From Erinaceus europaeus (lineage: Eukaryota; Chordata; Mammalia; Eulipotyphla; Erinaceidae), in NCBI RefSeq assembly GCF_950295315.1, contig NC_080171.1, positions 97,651,445 to 97,715,444 on the forward strand: a stretch of DNA of 64,000 nt, in the 5' to 3' direction. A model generated the notes under the pieces. It ran no database searches, was not told the DNA's origin, and was given only the letters and a program-made list of their open reading frames with translations. The position numbers and the translations under genes were made by a program. Positions 31,501 to 41,929 of the stretch are shown piece by piece (within the stretch, counting starts at the first letter, position 1; every line of letters starts with the position of its first letter).

Positions 31501-31818
31501 TCTACCTCCATTTTTTAAAATATTTTATTTTATTTATTTATTCCCTTTTGTTGCCCTTGTTGTTTTATTGTTGTAGTTATTATTGTTGTTGTCGTCGTCG
31601 TTGGATAGGACAGGGAGAAATGGAGAGAGGAGGGGAAGACAGACAGGGGGAGAGAAAGATAGACACCTGCAGACCTGCTTCACCGCCTGTGAAGCGACTC
31701 CCCTGCAGGTGGGGAGCCGGGGTTCAAACCGGAATTCTTATGCCGGTCCTTGTGCTTTGTGCCACCTGCGCTTAACCCGCTGTGCTACAGCCCGACTCTC
31801 TCTACCTCCATTTTTTAA
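31501..31818 (-). mobile_element. SINE type A with perfect 18-bp TSD
   Basis: Antisense, 31519-31800, flanked by TCTACCTCCATTTTTTAA (31501-31518; 31801-31818). It is well preserved, with GGTTCAAACCGGAATTC in the B-box region, and looks like one of the youngest copies here. Confidence 0.96.
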
Positions 31819-32109
31819 TGCAGCTAATTGATAAATAAGTGACCTTAAATTTAACCATGCAGTTTTTGTTTGTATTACAGGATCTTTATGAAATGTCAGG
31901 GTCATGTGTTAGCCTGATTTGTCAATAAAATTACTGTATATAATAAGAGAATGGGTAACTGGCATAAAGATAGAGCAGATCTTCTGACTTTGAAATATTT
32001 ATATACACTGAATGTTGGGCATTTTTACTATGACTACGACCTTTAAAATTATATATAAGCTTCTTTGTCTCCTGCTACTTTTACTACAATGAATTATCAT
32101 CATTAAACC

Positions 32110-32431
32110 ACTCTCAGTTTTTAAAATTTTTTTATATTTATTTATTTATTTATCCTTTTGTTGGCCTTTTTGATTTTATTGTTGCTGTAGTTGTTATTGT
32201 TGTTGTTATTGATGTTGTTGTTAGATAGGACAGAGAGAAATGTAGGGGAAGGCAGAGAGGGGGAGAGAACGATGGACACCTGCAGACCTGCTTCACCGCT
32301 TGTGAAAGGACTCCTCTGCAGGCGGGGAGCCGGGGACTAGAACTGGGATCCTTAAGCCGGTCCTTGTGTTTCGCGCCATATGAGCTTAACCTGCTGTGCT
32401 ACCGCCCGACTCCCACTACTCTCAGTTTTAA
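32110..32431 (-). mobile_element. SINE type A with TSD
   Basis: Antisense, 32125-32417; ACTCTCAGTTTTTAA on the left and ACTCTCAGTTTTAA on the right. (ATTT)n tail, long GTT linker; the body lost a few bases (GAAATGTAGGGGAAGG). Confidence 0.94.
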
Positions 32432-32604
32432 GTAGAAAGAAATTATTATTAATCTTGAAAACTAATAGTATGATATAACCTATTGACTATACAGGTAATT
32501 GATATGTAAAATCTTAATATCAATATTGGCTTCATTCTGTATCTCCTTTGTCTTATCTCTGGTAAATGATGGTTAAGTGACTCTAGACATTAGTTCAACA
32601 TGTA

Positions 32605-32936
32605 CTTGATACCAATTTTTTTGCCTCCAGGGTATTGCTGGGACTCGGTGCCTGCACAATCTACTACTCCTGAAGGCCATTTTTCCCCCATTTTTATTGT
32701 CCTTGTTGTTTTATCATTGTTGTGGCTATTATTATTGTTGTTATTGATGTCATTGTTGTTGGATACGACAGAGAATTGTAGAGGGGAGGAGAGAAAGACA
32801 TCTGCAGACCTGCTTCACCACCTGTGAAGCAACCCCCCTGCAGGTGGGGTGCGAATCCTTACACCCGTCCTTGTGCTTTGCGCCATGTGGCTTAACCCAC
32901 TGCGCTACTGCCCAGCCCCCCTTGATACCAGTTTTT
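32605..32936 (-). mobile_element. SINE A-long with 16-bp TSD
   Basis: Antisense, 32621-32920; CTTGATACCAATTTTT and CTTGATACCAGTTTTT differ once. It has the 3' module; most of the B box is missing (GGTGGGGTGCGAATCC). Confidence 0.94.
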
Positions 32937-33115
32937 GTGCCAGGTGCTATGTTAGATTTGAGGAATACAGCAGCAAATGATAGATCAGATGCTATTTACT
33001 GAGCATTTAGATGGTGTTGAAGGAATATCCAAGTCGATGACAAAAATGAGCATGGTCATTTTTGGCTGATTTAAAGTGTTGTGTGTAAAGCACACAGAGT
33101 GAAGAAAGGGATCTT
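32937..33115. mobile_element. Possible ancient L2/MIR-like fragment
   Basis: TGTGCCAGGTGCTATGTTAG and ATACAGCAGCAAATGATAGA resemble the GTGCCAGGCACTGTTCTAGG...ATACAGCAGTGAACAAA stretch common in old mammalian repeats. Family assignment uncertain. Confidence 0.4.
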
Positions 33116-33175
33116 AATCCAAACTTCTTTTATTTATTTATTTTACTAGACCACTGCTCAGCTTTGGTTTATGGT

Positions 33176-33215
<40 letters not shown>

Positions 33216-33315
33216 GGGGGGGGTGATTGGACCTAGGACTTTAGAGCCTCAGGCATGAGAGTCTTTTTGCATAACCATTATGCTATCTACACCCCCCCTC
33301 CAATCCAGACTTCTT
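33116..33315 (-). mobile_element. SINE type D with 14-bp TSD and internal (TG)n
   Basis: Antisense, 33130-33301; AATCCAAACTTCTT and AATCCAGACTTCTT flank it. A (TG)n expansion (33176-33213) has grown inside at GGTTTATGGTGGTG. Confidence 0.93.
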
Positions 33316-33561
33316 CAGATGTGTTGTTTTAGAGAAGATGTTTTTGAAGAAATCAATTAATTGAGATTGTTTGGATTCAAATTAGCAGATTCAGATGAAC
33401 TGGAAGAGGGTCTGACAAGCACATAACTGGGTGTAGGCAAGGGTTTATTACGTTTGAGGAATAGGAATGGGTGAGTGTGACTGGAACAATAGTGTATGAG
33501 GGGAGAATGATGACAAGAGAAGGTTGCAGACATGAGCCGGAGTCAGATCACAGCTAGATTC

Positions 33562-34470
33562 CTAGCTTAGGAATTTGATTTTTAAATTTATTTTTATTTT
33601 TTATTAGTGATTTAATATTGATTTACAAGACACTAAGATAATAGGTGTATAATTCCATACAGTTCCCACAATCAGAGTTCTGTGTCTTATCCTCTCCATT
33701 GGAAACTGTAATAGTTCTTTCAGTGTTACCAATATAGGCTGATTCTATAACTGTCTATGTATATGTATATATTTAATATTTTACTTATTTATCAATAAGA
33801 GGGATAGGAGGACAGAGAGAAAGAACGAGACATCACTGGTACATGTGCTACCAGGGATCAAACTCAGGACCTCATGCTTGAGAGTCCAGTGCTTTATCCA
33901 CTGCGCCACCTCCCGGCCCACTATGTATTTATATTTTTACTTCCCCCATTTTTTTCAATGCCTTCACTTCCTTTCTAAGTCATGCCTACGCCTATTACTA
34001 CTTCTGGGTGTCTTTCCTTTTTTCCTCTTCTCTCTCAGAAAAGCGAAAGCATACCTGGCTTCCTTTAGTGTTTTCCAGATTTGCTTCCCACTCATTGATG
34101 GTAAAACAAAAACAAAACAAACAAAAAGAAAACAAGATTCCTGGTGACAAATGGTTTGGCTCCTGGTGGGATAGGTGTATAGAGCCCTCTCGTTTACTGT
34201 CCCTGTCATTTACCCCTCTGGGAGTATGGACCAAAATTCTTTTTGGGGTGCAGAAGGTGGGAGTTCTGTAATTGTTTCTCTGCTGGATATGGACATTGGC
34301 AGGTCAATTCATACCCCCCAGTCTATTCTATCTTTCTCAGTGGGGTAGAGCTCTGGAAAAGTGAGGTTTCAGGGAGAATTGGTGAGGTCATCTGCCCAGG
34401 GAAGTCAGGATGGAATCAGTGGCATCTACAACTTGGTGGCTGAAAGGCAGTATCTAGCTTAGGAATTTGA
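33562..34470 (-). mobile_element. 5'-truncated L1 3' end with 17-bp TSD, carrying SINE C
   Basis: Antisense L1 33579-34453 with perfect CTAGCTTAGGAATTTGA at 33562-33578 and 34454-34470. Phrases: TTATTAGTGATTTAATATTG, CCCTCTGGGAGTATGGACC, GTAGAGCTCTGGAAAAGTGA. A SINE C and an A-rich AAACAAAAACAAAACAAAC patch lie inside it. Confidence 0.93.
33762..33920 (-). mobile_element. SINE type C nested in L1
   Basis: Antisense: AATATTTTACTTATTTATC tail, AGGACCTCATGCTTGAGAGT, and head GTGGCGCAGTGGATAAAGC (minus strand), the best head of this type in the window. CTATGTAT on both sides is a possible TSD. Confidence 0.88.
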
Positions 34471-34529
34471 GTCTTATTCCAAAAAGCAATGGGAAACCAA
34501 TGAAGCATTTTAGAAGGCATAGCATTTAG

Positions 34530-34690
34530 AAAGATTTTTTTTTTTTTTTTGCCTTGGTGTCTGCACAACATTACTGCTTCCAGAGTCTTCCCCCCTGCCC
34601 TTCTCTTTCCCTTCTGCATTGAAGGAAGCATCAGTGCTGTGGTCTCTTTCACTCTCTCTCTGCCTCTTTGTGTCTAAAAAAAGGTAATAA
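34530..34690. mobile_element. Composite SINE remnant
   Basis: A poly-T, GCCTTGGTGTCTGCACAACA (3' module-like, antisense) is followed by CAGTGCTGTGGTCTCTTTCA and a CT-rich end (type E-like, sense). Architecture unclear. Confidence 0.35.
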
Positions 34691-35264
34691 TCAGTATATG
34701 ACCTTATTTTTTAAGTATATTGCTGTTTAAACACGTTTATTTAATATCTGTTATGGATTCACTAACATTGAATCATGTCTAGCAGCACTATAACTTGTGC
34801 TTAACTGAAACTTAGCCAACATACTTATTTTCCCCATCAAACCTATTGCATTTTCTGTGTACTTAGGAACATAAGGCAGCATTATGCCTTGGGGCCATTT
34901 TATATAGGAAAATTATCAACAAACCTGTTAAAATGTGACAAATGTGGCATTAAATAGAATACAGCAATCTACACATATCTTACAGCACTTGAAATGAGAC
35001 GGTAGAACATTGCCCTGTTTAATCTCAGTTGGGAACATACATATGTATCGGCTCAATATTTCTACATTTTATGCATATCTGCGATCACCACTAATGCAAA
35101 TGGGTCTACATTTTATGGTTACAGACAAATTTTAATGAGTAAGTAAATTTAGTGAGATAGGTGAATCAAACTACAGATTGGGTTTCTTGCGGGGGAGGGC
35201 AGTAGTTTTCTTTTGTTTTTATGCACATGCAATTTAATGCTTCCAGGCCAACTGCATTTCATTC
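34691..35264. other. Unique DNA
   Basis: No recognisable repeat or exon. Confidence 0.5.
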
Positions 35265-35390
35265 CTTTTTATTTCAGAGTGAGGGAGAGACTCCACAGCA
35301 CCAGAGTTCCTTAGGTGTCATAGCACTCCCATCTGGTTTCGGGATTCTAACGTGTGGCTGCACTAATATCTTCTGGCCCCTGGAAATAAT
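35265..35390 (-). mobile_element. SINE type E
   Basis: Antisense: GAGGGAGAGACTCCACAGCA, GGTTTCGGGATTCTAACGTG, CTGCACTAATATCTTCTGGC. Confidence 0.5.
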
Positions 35391-35489
35391 TTTTTTAAAT
35401 TAAATTTTATATTAAAGATTTGACATAGTTCAACATTTGATTTCTCTCTATGTTGCTCTCTTTTTGTATAGGAATTAGTATTTGTTAGT

Positions 35490-35960
35490 GGACATTACTG
35501 TATAGGGGGTAGCTCTGAGGCTCTTGAATGTTGTTCAGTCATTCTCTAGGAGGCTACCTGTAGGGATGTATTTGACTCTACAGCTATCTGGGATGAACTC
35601 TTTTGCAGCTATCATGTCTTCAGATTGATTCTCATTAAACTTGTTAAAGTCCCACTTGGAGTTGTGGATCTGCTGCCAGCTGGTGAACTTTACCTTGGTT
35701 TCCCTGTGAAGGACTTCAATTCACATGCTTTGAGGTCTTTGTTTTGCTCCTCATGAGCATGATGACTTAACCAATGGAGATCCTAGTTACTGTACTCTGG
35801 GGCTTTCAGGTGGCACCCAGCATACCTGTCTGGAGCCAAAAAATAGCAGGTCAAGTATGAATTTTAATCCCAAAGGTCTGTTTCCAAGGTCTTTTGGTGC
35901 AACTCATACAAACAAGGTACTGTGTACACTAATAGGAAGCTGCTTGTTTGTAGTCACTGA
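35490..35960 (-). pseudogene. Possible decayed processed pseudogene or old exon, parent gene unknown
   Basis: Minus-strand DNA here is more protein-like than its surroundings. One 61-codon stretch without stops (about 35720 down to a TGA at 35535) has balanced composition, including KVKFTSWQQIHNSKWDFNKF and RVKYIPTGSLLEND. Just upstream another frame stays open (HAHEEQNKDLKACELKSFTG), which would fit a frameshifted copy. There is no start codon in frame, no A tail recognised and no TSD. I do not recognise the protein family. TCCTTCACAG just before the stretch looks like a splice acceptor, so an exon is an alternative, but no donor or partner exon is seen. It could also be chance. Confidence 0.25.
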
Positions 35961-36142
35961 ATACTGGGCCTTATGGCTAAAAGGAGAATGGGCTGGATAG
36001 TTTCTTTTCATTACTGATTTGACTTTTTTTGAAAAAATAATTCTGTAGATATGTTACTTCTGATGATGTCTAAAGACAATTATCATCTCAACAAAGTTAA
36101 GGAAAGTGACAAATAAACTTCAAAAACAAAATAGCAGTGGAA

Positions 36143-36235
36143 AAAAAAAATGGCCCTGAGGAACAGTGGATTCGTAGTGCAGGCACCGAGCCTCAGTGAT
36201 AACCCTGGAGGGAAGAATAAAATAAAATAAAATAA
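36143..36235 (+). mobile_element. Headless SINE A-long 3' module
   Basis: A short A run, then ACAGTGGATTCGTAGTGCAG and AACCCTGGAGGGAAG followed by (AAAAT)n. Only the 3' module is present, i.e. a 5'-truncated copy. Confidence 0.85.
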
Positions 36236-36293
36236 AGACAATAACAACAACAACAAAACTTAGAAATAAAATAAGAGTATTGACCTCAGAGTA

Positions 36294-36539
36294 GGAAACA
36301 CTTTCTTTAAAAAATGTTTTTTTAGATTTTTATTTATTGGATAAGGACAACCAGAAATCAAGAGGGTAGGGGGTGATAGAGAGGGAGAGAAACAGAGAGA
36401 CACCTGCAGCACTACTTCACCACTCACAAGCTTTCTCCCAGCAGGTGGGGACCGGGGTCTCGAATCTGCGTCCTTGCGCATTGTAATACATGTGCTCACC
36501 CAGGTGCGCCACCACCCGGCCCCTGGGAACACTTTCTTT
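36294..36539 (-). mobile_element. SINE type B with 15-bp TSD
   Basis: Antisense, 36309-36524; GGAAACACTTTCTTT on the left and GGGAACACTTTCTTT on the right. Head, minus-strand GATTCGAGACC (B box mutated) and body are present. Confidence 0.94.
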
Positions 36540-36834
36540 TTTTTTTTTTTTAATTTTTTTTTTTTTTTAATTTATGTATTCCCTTTTGTTGCCCTTGTTG
36601 TTTTATTGTTGTTGTCGTTGTTGGATAGGGCAGAGAGAAATGGAGAGAGGAGGGGAAGACAGAGAGGGAGAGGACAATAGACACCTGCAGACATGCTTCA
36701 CCGCCTGTGAAGCGACTCCCCTGCAGGTGGGGAGCCGGGGTTCGAACCGGGATCCTTATGCCGGTCCCTGTGCTTTGCGCCACCTGCGCTTAACCCGTTG
36801 TGCTACAGCCCGACTCCCCTGGGAACACTTTCTT
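36524..36834 (-). mobile_element. SINE type A with 15-bp TSD, inserted at the TSD of SINE B
   Basis: Antisense, 36539-36819; TGGGAACACTTTCTT at 36524-36538 and 36820-36834. Well preserved, with GGTTCGAACCGGGATCC. The pair shares the same target, giving three copies of the target sequence. Confidence 0.95.
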
Positions 36835-36956
36835 AAACAGAACACAGAAATATATTTTAAAGTCTTTTAGGTAAAAATGCCAGTATGTCCTGTTACATTA
36901 AAATTAATTTTTGTGGTTATTAATAGAATCTGTAATGAAAGAGAAAGTATAGGGCC

Positions 36957-37085
36957 AGGGACATAGTACAGCAGTAGTACATGGGACTCAAAGGTGTGAA
37001 ACCCTATGTCCATCCCCAGCACTACCTTTTGTCATAGCTTAGTCTCACTCTGGTCAGTAAATTACAGAATGGGAGAAAATACTGC
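36957..37085 (+). mobile_element. Old tRNA-derived SINE (type E-like)
   Basis: GGGCCAGGGACATAGTACAG head and CCATCCCCAGCACTACC in the B-box downstream region. Strongly diverged. Confidence 0.5.
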
Positions 37086-37771
37086 AGTGCAGATTAGATT
37101 AGATTTTTCTTTTCTTCTTTTTAATTATCTAGCAGTATATTTTTTATAGGTTATTCATCTTGTTTATAGGTTATTCATCTTGTACCTCATTTGTTTTTTT
37201 GGATGAGCAATATTCCATTTTATAAATTTATCATATTTTATTTATAAGTTGGAGAGTTGCACCAACAGCATTCCAAACATATACTTCATACAATTTTCTT
37301 TATATATATTCAATACATTTAATAGTTTTTTTTTTAAAGATAGTAGGGACAATTAAAGTGGGTTACTATCTTTTTGCTTTAAGAATAGAAAAGATATAGG
37401 CATGAGAGTTGTTGGGTGTAGTGATTTTTATTAGATGATGAGCTCTAGTTCAACATTTGGAGCCCTGAATTACTGAGTTTTTTCTTTTAATTTTTTTTTA
37501 GAATCCTTGATTATTTGTGGAACACTTAAACTTTGTCTTCAGCAGACTATTTCTATCTATTTTCTTTTTGACTCTTTTATTTTTCTGGTAGGTGGTTCCT
37601 AATTTGTATAATTTACAAGAAACCTAATTGTACATGTTTCCATCTCACCCTCTCTTTGCTTTTATAATTTCCATTTTCTCATGGTCTTAAAGGCAGATAT
37701 TTCCATACTAAGTTGCCTTTGATTTATGTTAAGGTTGATGTTTTACAATTGTCAAATTTGCAGCTTAAAAG
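37086..37771. other. Unique AT-rich DNA with a 21-bp tandem duplication
   Basis: TTTATAGGTTATTCATCTTG is present twice in tandem near 37143-37183. Otherwise no recognisable element. Confidence 0.55.
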
Positions 37772-38079
37772 ATAGTTTTGTGGGGAGTCGGGCGGTAGCG
37801 CAGCAGGTTAAGTGCACGTGGCGCAAAGTGCAAGGACCTGCATTCAGATCCCGGATCAAACCCCCCCCCCCCCCCCCCGCAGGGGAGTTGCTTCACAAGC
37901 GCACAAAAACAGGTCTGCAGGTGTCTGTCTTTCTCTCCCCCTCTCTGTCTTCCCCTCCTCTCTCCATTTCACTCTGTCCTATCCAACAACAATGACATCA
38001 ACAACAGTAACTACAACAACAATGAAAAACAAGGGCAACAAAAGGGAAAATAAATAAAAGTAATAAAATATAATTTTGT
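37772..38079 (+). mobile_element. SINE type A, sense, with poly-C in place of the B-box end
   Basis: 37782-38069; ATAGTTTTGT and ATAATTTTGT flank it. Head GGGAGTCGGGCGGTAGCGCA is excellent, but the B box reads GGATCAAACCC and passes into a C run of about 20 (37859-37878), replacing CCGGCTCCCCACCTG. Confidence 0.93.
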
Positions 38080-38924
38080 TCAGAACAATGTATTATTTAT
38101 GTTGTGATTTTAAGGTTTTCATGCAGGAATAAGCAATTACAGGCTTTATGTGTGTGTGCCGTATGGTAGTAAAGGCTCTTTAGAGTCTGCAAAAACTGTA
38201 ACCTTCTGTTCTCTTTAAGGACTCTTTATGAGGAATCAATCCAACTATACTGGTTGTATTTCCATACATTTTAAAAAAATGTGAAGTAGCTTAACCATTT
38301 TTCAGTGACCTCAGTCTATTATGGATTCCTGATCATTTTTATAAACTTAAGATATTCAAGATTTTCAAATATCTGTCCTATATTATGAAAAATCTTACTT
38401 TCGGTTTTTTTCTCATGTTTGCAATCAAGACTCAGGCTTGTACAGAACCAGCCAATCAGATGTAATCTCTTGAGTTAGAAGTGGCTACTATGAAAAAGAT
38501 GATGTTGTATGGAATCTGTACCTGATTATGATAGCAGAGCTGTTTAATAGAGATTGGCTTTCATGGTGGGCAAAAGGTAGAGGGATCTTGACATTAGAAT
38601 TCTTTCTGGATCTAGATTTTTCCAGATTGTATCATTTTATTTATAGTGAATGTTGTCACCTATAAATCACTTAGATCATAAGATTTAAATCCTACAGAGT
38701 TATTCATTCAGGAGGTTATGAATAGTTTGCAGATGTTAGTCTTTCATAGACATATCACTTTTATTGCCTGAAAGGAACCTATATGGAAAGATCTGTTAGC
38801 TGAAACAGAAAAGGGATCTTCCTATTTACTTAGTTACTTACATAATTTAACGTGGCACCATTGTCTCTGCATGCAGAACACCAATGCCTAGTGGTCTTCC
38901 CCATGCCAGTTTTCACATTTTTTA
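38080..38924. other. Unique DNA
   Basis: No recognisable repeat. A CCAATCAG (NF-Y-like) motif lies near 38452-38459 but without other promoter features. Confidence 0.5.
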
Positions 38925-39105
38925 AAATTTGAGAGCAAGAAGGAGAAAGTGAGGAGAGAGAGAAGAGAAAAGCAGAGGAAGAGGAGAGACCACAGTGTTG
39001 CACTACCACTTGTTGAATTCGCAAAGTGTTGTCCATGCTACAGGGACTGGAATGCAAAACCCTGTGTTGGGCAAGTTGTTTACACTACCTTGTGAACTGT
39101 CTGTC
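38925..39105 (-). mobile_element. SINE type E
   Basis: Antisense: purine-rich GAGGAGAGAGAGAAGAGAAA, CACAGTGTTGCACTACCACT, GACTGGAATGCAAAACCCTG and head region to 39105. Confidence 0.5.
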
Positions 39106-39189
39106 AACCTACTTCATTTTGACTGTTCCATGAATAATTTTATCATTATTGAATAATACTGAATCTGTTTGCCCTCAAAACTCAAATGA

Positions 39190-39690
39190 TCATATTGTAT
39201 TCTTTAAAACCTGTATTGGCTTACTGCTTCTCCACTGAGACCCAAATTATAGTCAGTTTGGCATTCATTTTTAATTTTATGAAGAGTGTTTCAAATTAAA
39301 ACCTCCTATCAGATCACTTCCCCTCCTCTGAGACATTAATGTGGTCCTTATATAATTAAGCCATCCACCATTCAAGCTGATTAACAGCTTCCAGAATAGG
39401 AATTTGAGGTTCAAAGCACTATTCCCAATTGCCCCTCTTCAGCCTGAAGGATTATAGAATTATCATCCTTCATTTATGACTCATTTTTATCTGAATGCTG
39501 AAAGATAAAATCTTCCACATTTTTTCAATTCCTTTCCTTTTTCCTTATGTGTTTAGCAAGATATATTTTTTTTCCTCAAGACTTGAGGAATTATGTCAAA
39601 ATTTTCTCCAAGGCTGAAAGATAATCAGACTAGTTACTCAGTTTTTACGTCCTTCAGGTTATCTTTCTTGATCAATCCATTTTGAAAAGA
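39190..39690 (+). mobile_element. Possible L2 3'-end fragment
   Basis: AAAACCTGTATTGGCTTACTG, CAGTTTGGCATTCATTTTTA and CTCAAGACTTGAGGAATTATG TCAAAATTTTCTCC follow the order of the L2 3' region (AAACCCT..TGGCTTCCC; TTAGCCTGGCATTCAAGG; TTCAAGACCCAGCTCAAATGTCAC). Very old. Confidence 0.45.
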
Positions 39691-39713
39691 AATTTATTTT
39701 CATGTGGTGTTGC

Positions 39714-40010
39714 CTATACTACCCCCCCCCCCCACATACACACCAGTTTATTGCTGGGGCTCTGTTCATACATGATGAAGCTACTCCTACTGACAGCCAT
39801 TTCTTCTTTTTTTTTTTTTTCTTTTATCTGATAGGACAGAGTGACATTGAGAGGGGAGGTGGGTGGAGAAGGAGAAAGACATCTGCAGAACTGTTTTCCC
39901 AACTCTTGAAGCATCTTCCCTGCAGGTGGGGAACAGGGACTTGAACTGAGATCCTTATGTGTATGGTAATGTGTGCACTCAACTGGGTGCACCACTACCT
40001 GGCCCTGGGC
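39714..40010 (-). mobile_element. SINE A/B-long
   Basis: Antisense: C run, TTTATTGCTGGGGCTCTGTT module, poly-T with no CAA linker, GACAGAGTGACATTGAGAGG, CTTGAACTGAGATCC, and head CAACTGGGTGCACCACTACC. GCCTATACT/GCCTGTACT is a possible TSD. Confidence 0.8.
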
Positions 40011-40039
40011 CTGTACTTTTAATGGATAAATATTCTTTT

Positions 40040-40180
40040 ACCTATTCTTTGTTAGTCTTTAGAAGACCTGATCAGCTCTAGCTTGTGGAGATGCAGGGGA
40101 CTGAACCCCAGAGACTGTGGAACAGGCATGAGAATGAAAGTCTTTTCCTGTAACCATTATGCTATCTTCACCACACAAGA
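40040..40180 (-). mobile_element. SINE type D
   Basis: Antisense: GATCAGCTCTAGCTTGTGGA, GGGGACTGAACCCCAGAGAC, GTAACCATTATGCTATCTTC. Confidence 0.78.
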
Positions 40181-40380
40181 CCTTATAGTTTACCTTTTTA
40201 TATAGTTGTTCTGCTATTTATTCATCTACCACATATTTAAATTGCTCGTGTGTATGTATCTATTTTTCCATGGCTAGAAATTTGGTTAATTCATACTAAC
40301 TTTTTTACTTTCTTTCTCTCTCCTGTTCTCTGGTTTGTTGTATTATTTTAAATTTTGCCATGTCATTTTCATAACATAAA

Positions 40381-40496
40381 TCCCTTCCTTTCTTTCCTCC
40401 CTCTCTCCTTCCTCCCTCCCTCCCTCCCTTCCTTCCTTCCTTCCTTCCTTCCTTCCTTCCTTCCTTCCTTCCTTCCTTTCTTCCTTCCTTCCTTCC
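40381..40496. repeat. (CCTT)n / (CCTC)n polypyrimidine tract
   Basis: About 115 bp of pure pyrimidine on the plus strand, mostly CCTT units (about 15 near 40429-40495). It lies at the A-tail side of the next SINE and likely expanded from that tail. The lysine/glutamate/glycine repeat frame on the other strand is an artefact. Confidence 0.97.
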
Positions 40497-40775
40497 ACCT
40501 CCAGGGCTATCACTGGGGCTCGGTGTCTGCACTATAAATTCACTGCTGCTGGTGGCCATTTTTCCAATTTGTTGTTGTTGTTGTTATTGTTGGATAGGAT
40601 AGAGAGAAATTGAAAGAGCAGGGGAAGATAGGGGGAAAGAAAGACACTTTCAGACCTGCTTCACCACTTGTGAAGCTACTCCCCTGCAGGTGGGGAGCCA
40701 GAGATTTGAACTTGCGCCCAATCTTTGTGCTTCACACTATATGCGCTTAACCCAATGCATCACCACCCGGTCCCT
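40497..40775 (-). mobile_element. SINE A-long
   Basis: Antisense: ACCTCCAGGGCTATCACTGG module, (GTT)n linker, body, GAGATTTGAACTTGCGCCC (B box lost) and head ending CACCCGGTCCC. Confidence 0.9.
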
Positions 40776-41484
40776 GTATTTTTCTTCTTTATTGACCTAA
40801 TAATGCCTTACAAGACTTTGTTTTAGGTGAACCTTTTCAAATTATGTGTTCCCATACCATCACTAAGATGTTGTTCTCCTTCACCTGAAGTCATTTTGTT
40901 TATTTACTTTCCTTATGTAAAGTGATGAAGTTAGTGTCTCCCTTTCTGTTATACTTCCAATTTTGAAATGTGTGTGGAGAACAGTTATTTTAACTTTACC
41001 CTCCAGGCCAGTGATGCTATTTGCAGTGGCTGGATATGTGCATGGAAAGTGTGGTGAGGTACCAAGTGATTGTACCATTGCATTAGTTTCTCTCTAAGCT
41101 TGGAGCAACACCCAGTCTTTGCAGACTGGAAATTGCAACCTCTGCTGCAACTGTTTCTTACTGTGAATTTGTACCTAACCCAACTAAATTATTTTTTTTC
41201 TTTTTCTTTTGTCATTGTTGACTCATTTGCTGTCTCCTGGCTTTTTTCAAAAGTCTGCTTTCTTCTCAATTGACTTGTACTTTTTACTGTCTTATCACTG
41301 AGAAAGTGGAAAAGTGGATACTAAACACATGTTTTTAGTTTTCCCTCAAACCAGAAAACTTGAAAGCAACACTTGCTTTCTTTCCAGTGACCTTACTTTG
41401 TTTTGAACATTTTAATGCTGCTTCTATAAGATTCATAGTGCTTTTACATGCTACATATAACTTTTATAACCATGTTTGTTATTG
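40776..41484. other. Unique DNA
   Basis: No repeat recognised; short minus-strand frame at 40881-41078 has no family resemblance. Confidence 0.5.
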
Positions 41485-41610
41485 GGGGCATGAATTATTT
41501 TACAAATTAGGAAGCTGAAACCTAGAGAGGCTAAGTAAGGGATTTACTGAAAGTGACTTGTTTATACAAGTTGCAGAACTGGATTGGAATAAAGATTAGA
41601 ATTCAGATCT
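41485..41610 (-). mobile_element. MIR
   Basis: ATTTTACAAATTAGGAAGCTG AAACCTAGAGAGGCTAAGTA is the MIR core, antisense, followed by CAGAACTGGATTGGAA and AATTCAGATCTTCTG, in MIR order. Confidence 0.75.
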
Positions 41611-41929
41611 TCTGATTCAAACAGTAGGTTTGCTTTTATTATTGTTTTTAAGTAGGAAAAGGTGTTAATATTACTCTCAAGTTTTTAGTCTTCCCCCATC
41701 TCTCCCATCGTCTATCCATGTTTTGTGCTGTGTATTCTTTGCAGCTTAGTTTTCTCATTAAAAAAAACAAAAAAACCCTCCATATTCTCTTTATTATAAT
41801 GCTTCATTTTCTACATTTTTTTTTTTTAATTTATTTTTTGGAGAATAAAGCAGGTTTTTGTATTTCATTTTTTTTTTCTGGTCAGGCTGAGCATGTATAG
41901 GAGTCAATCTATTTTATTTTTTTTTTAGT
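41611..41929. other. Unique DNA with poly-T runs
   Basis: T runs at 41817-41828 and 41869-41877; otherwise nothing recognised. Confidence 0.5.

Noticed and set aside
38445..38465. CCAAT box as a promoter
   Set aside because: A single CCAATCAG with no CpG island, TATA box or downstream exon is expected by chance.
40305..40559. Frame with GRKE repeats
   Set aside because: It is the (CCTT)n tract read on the minus strand.
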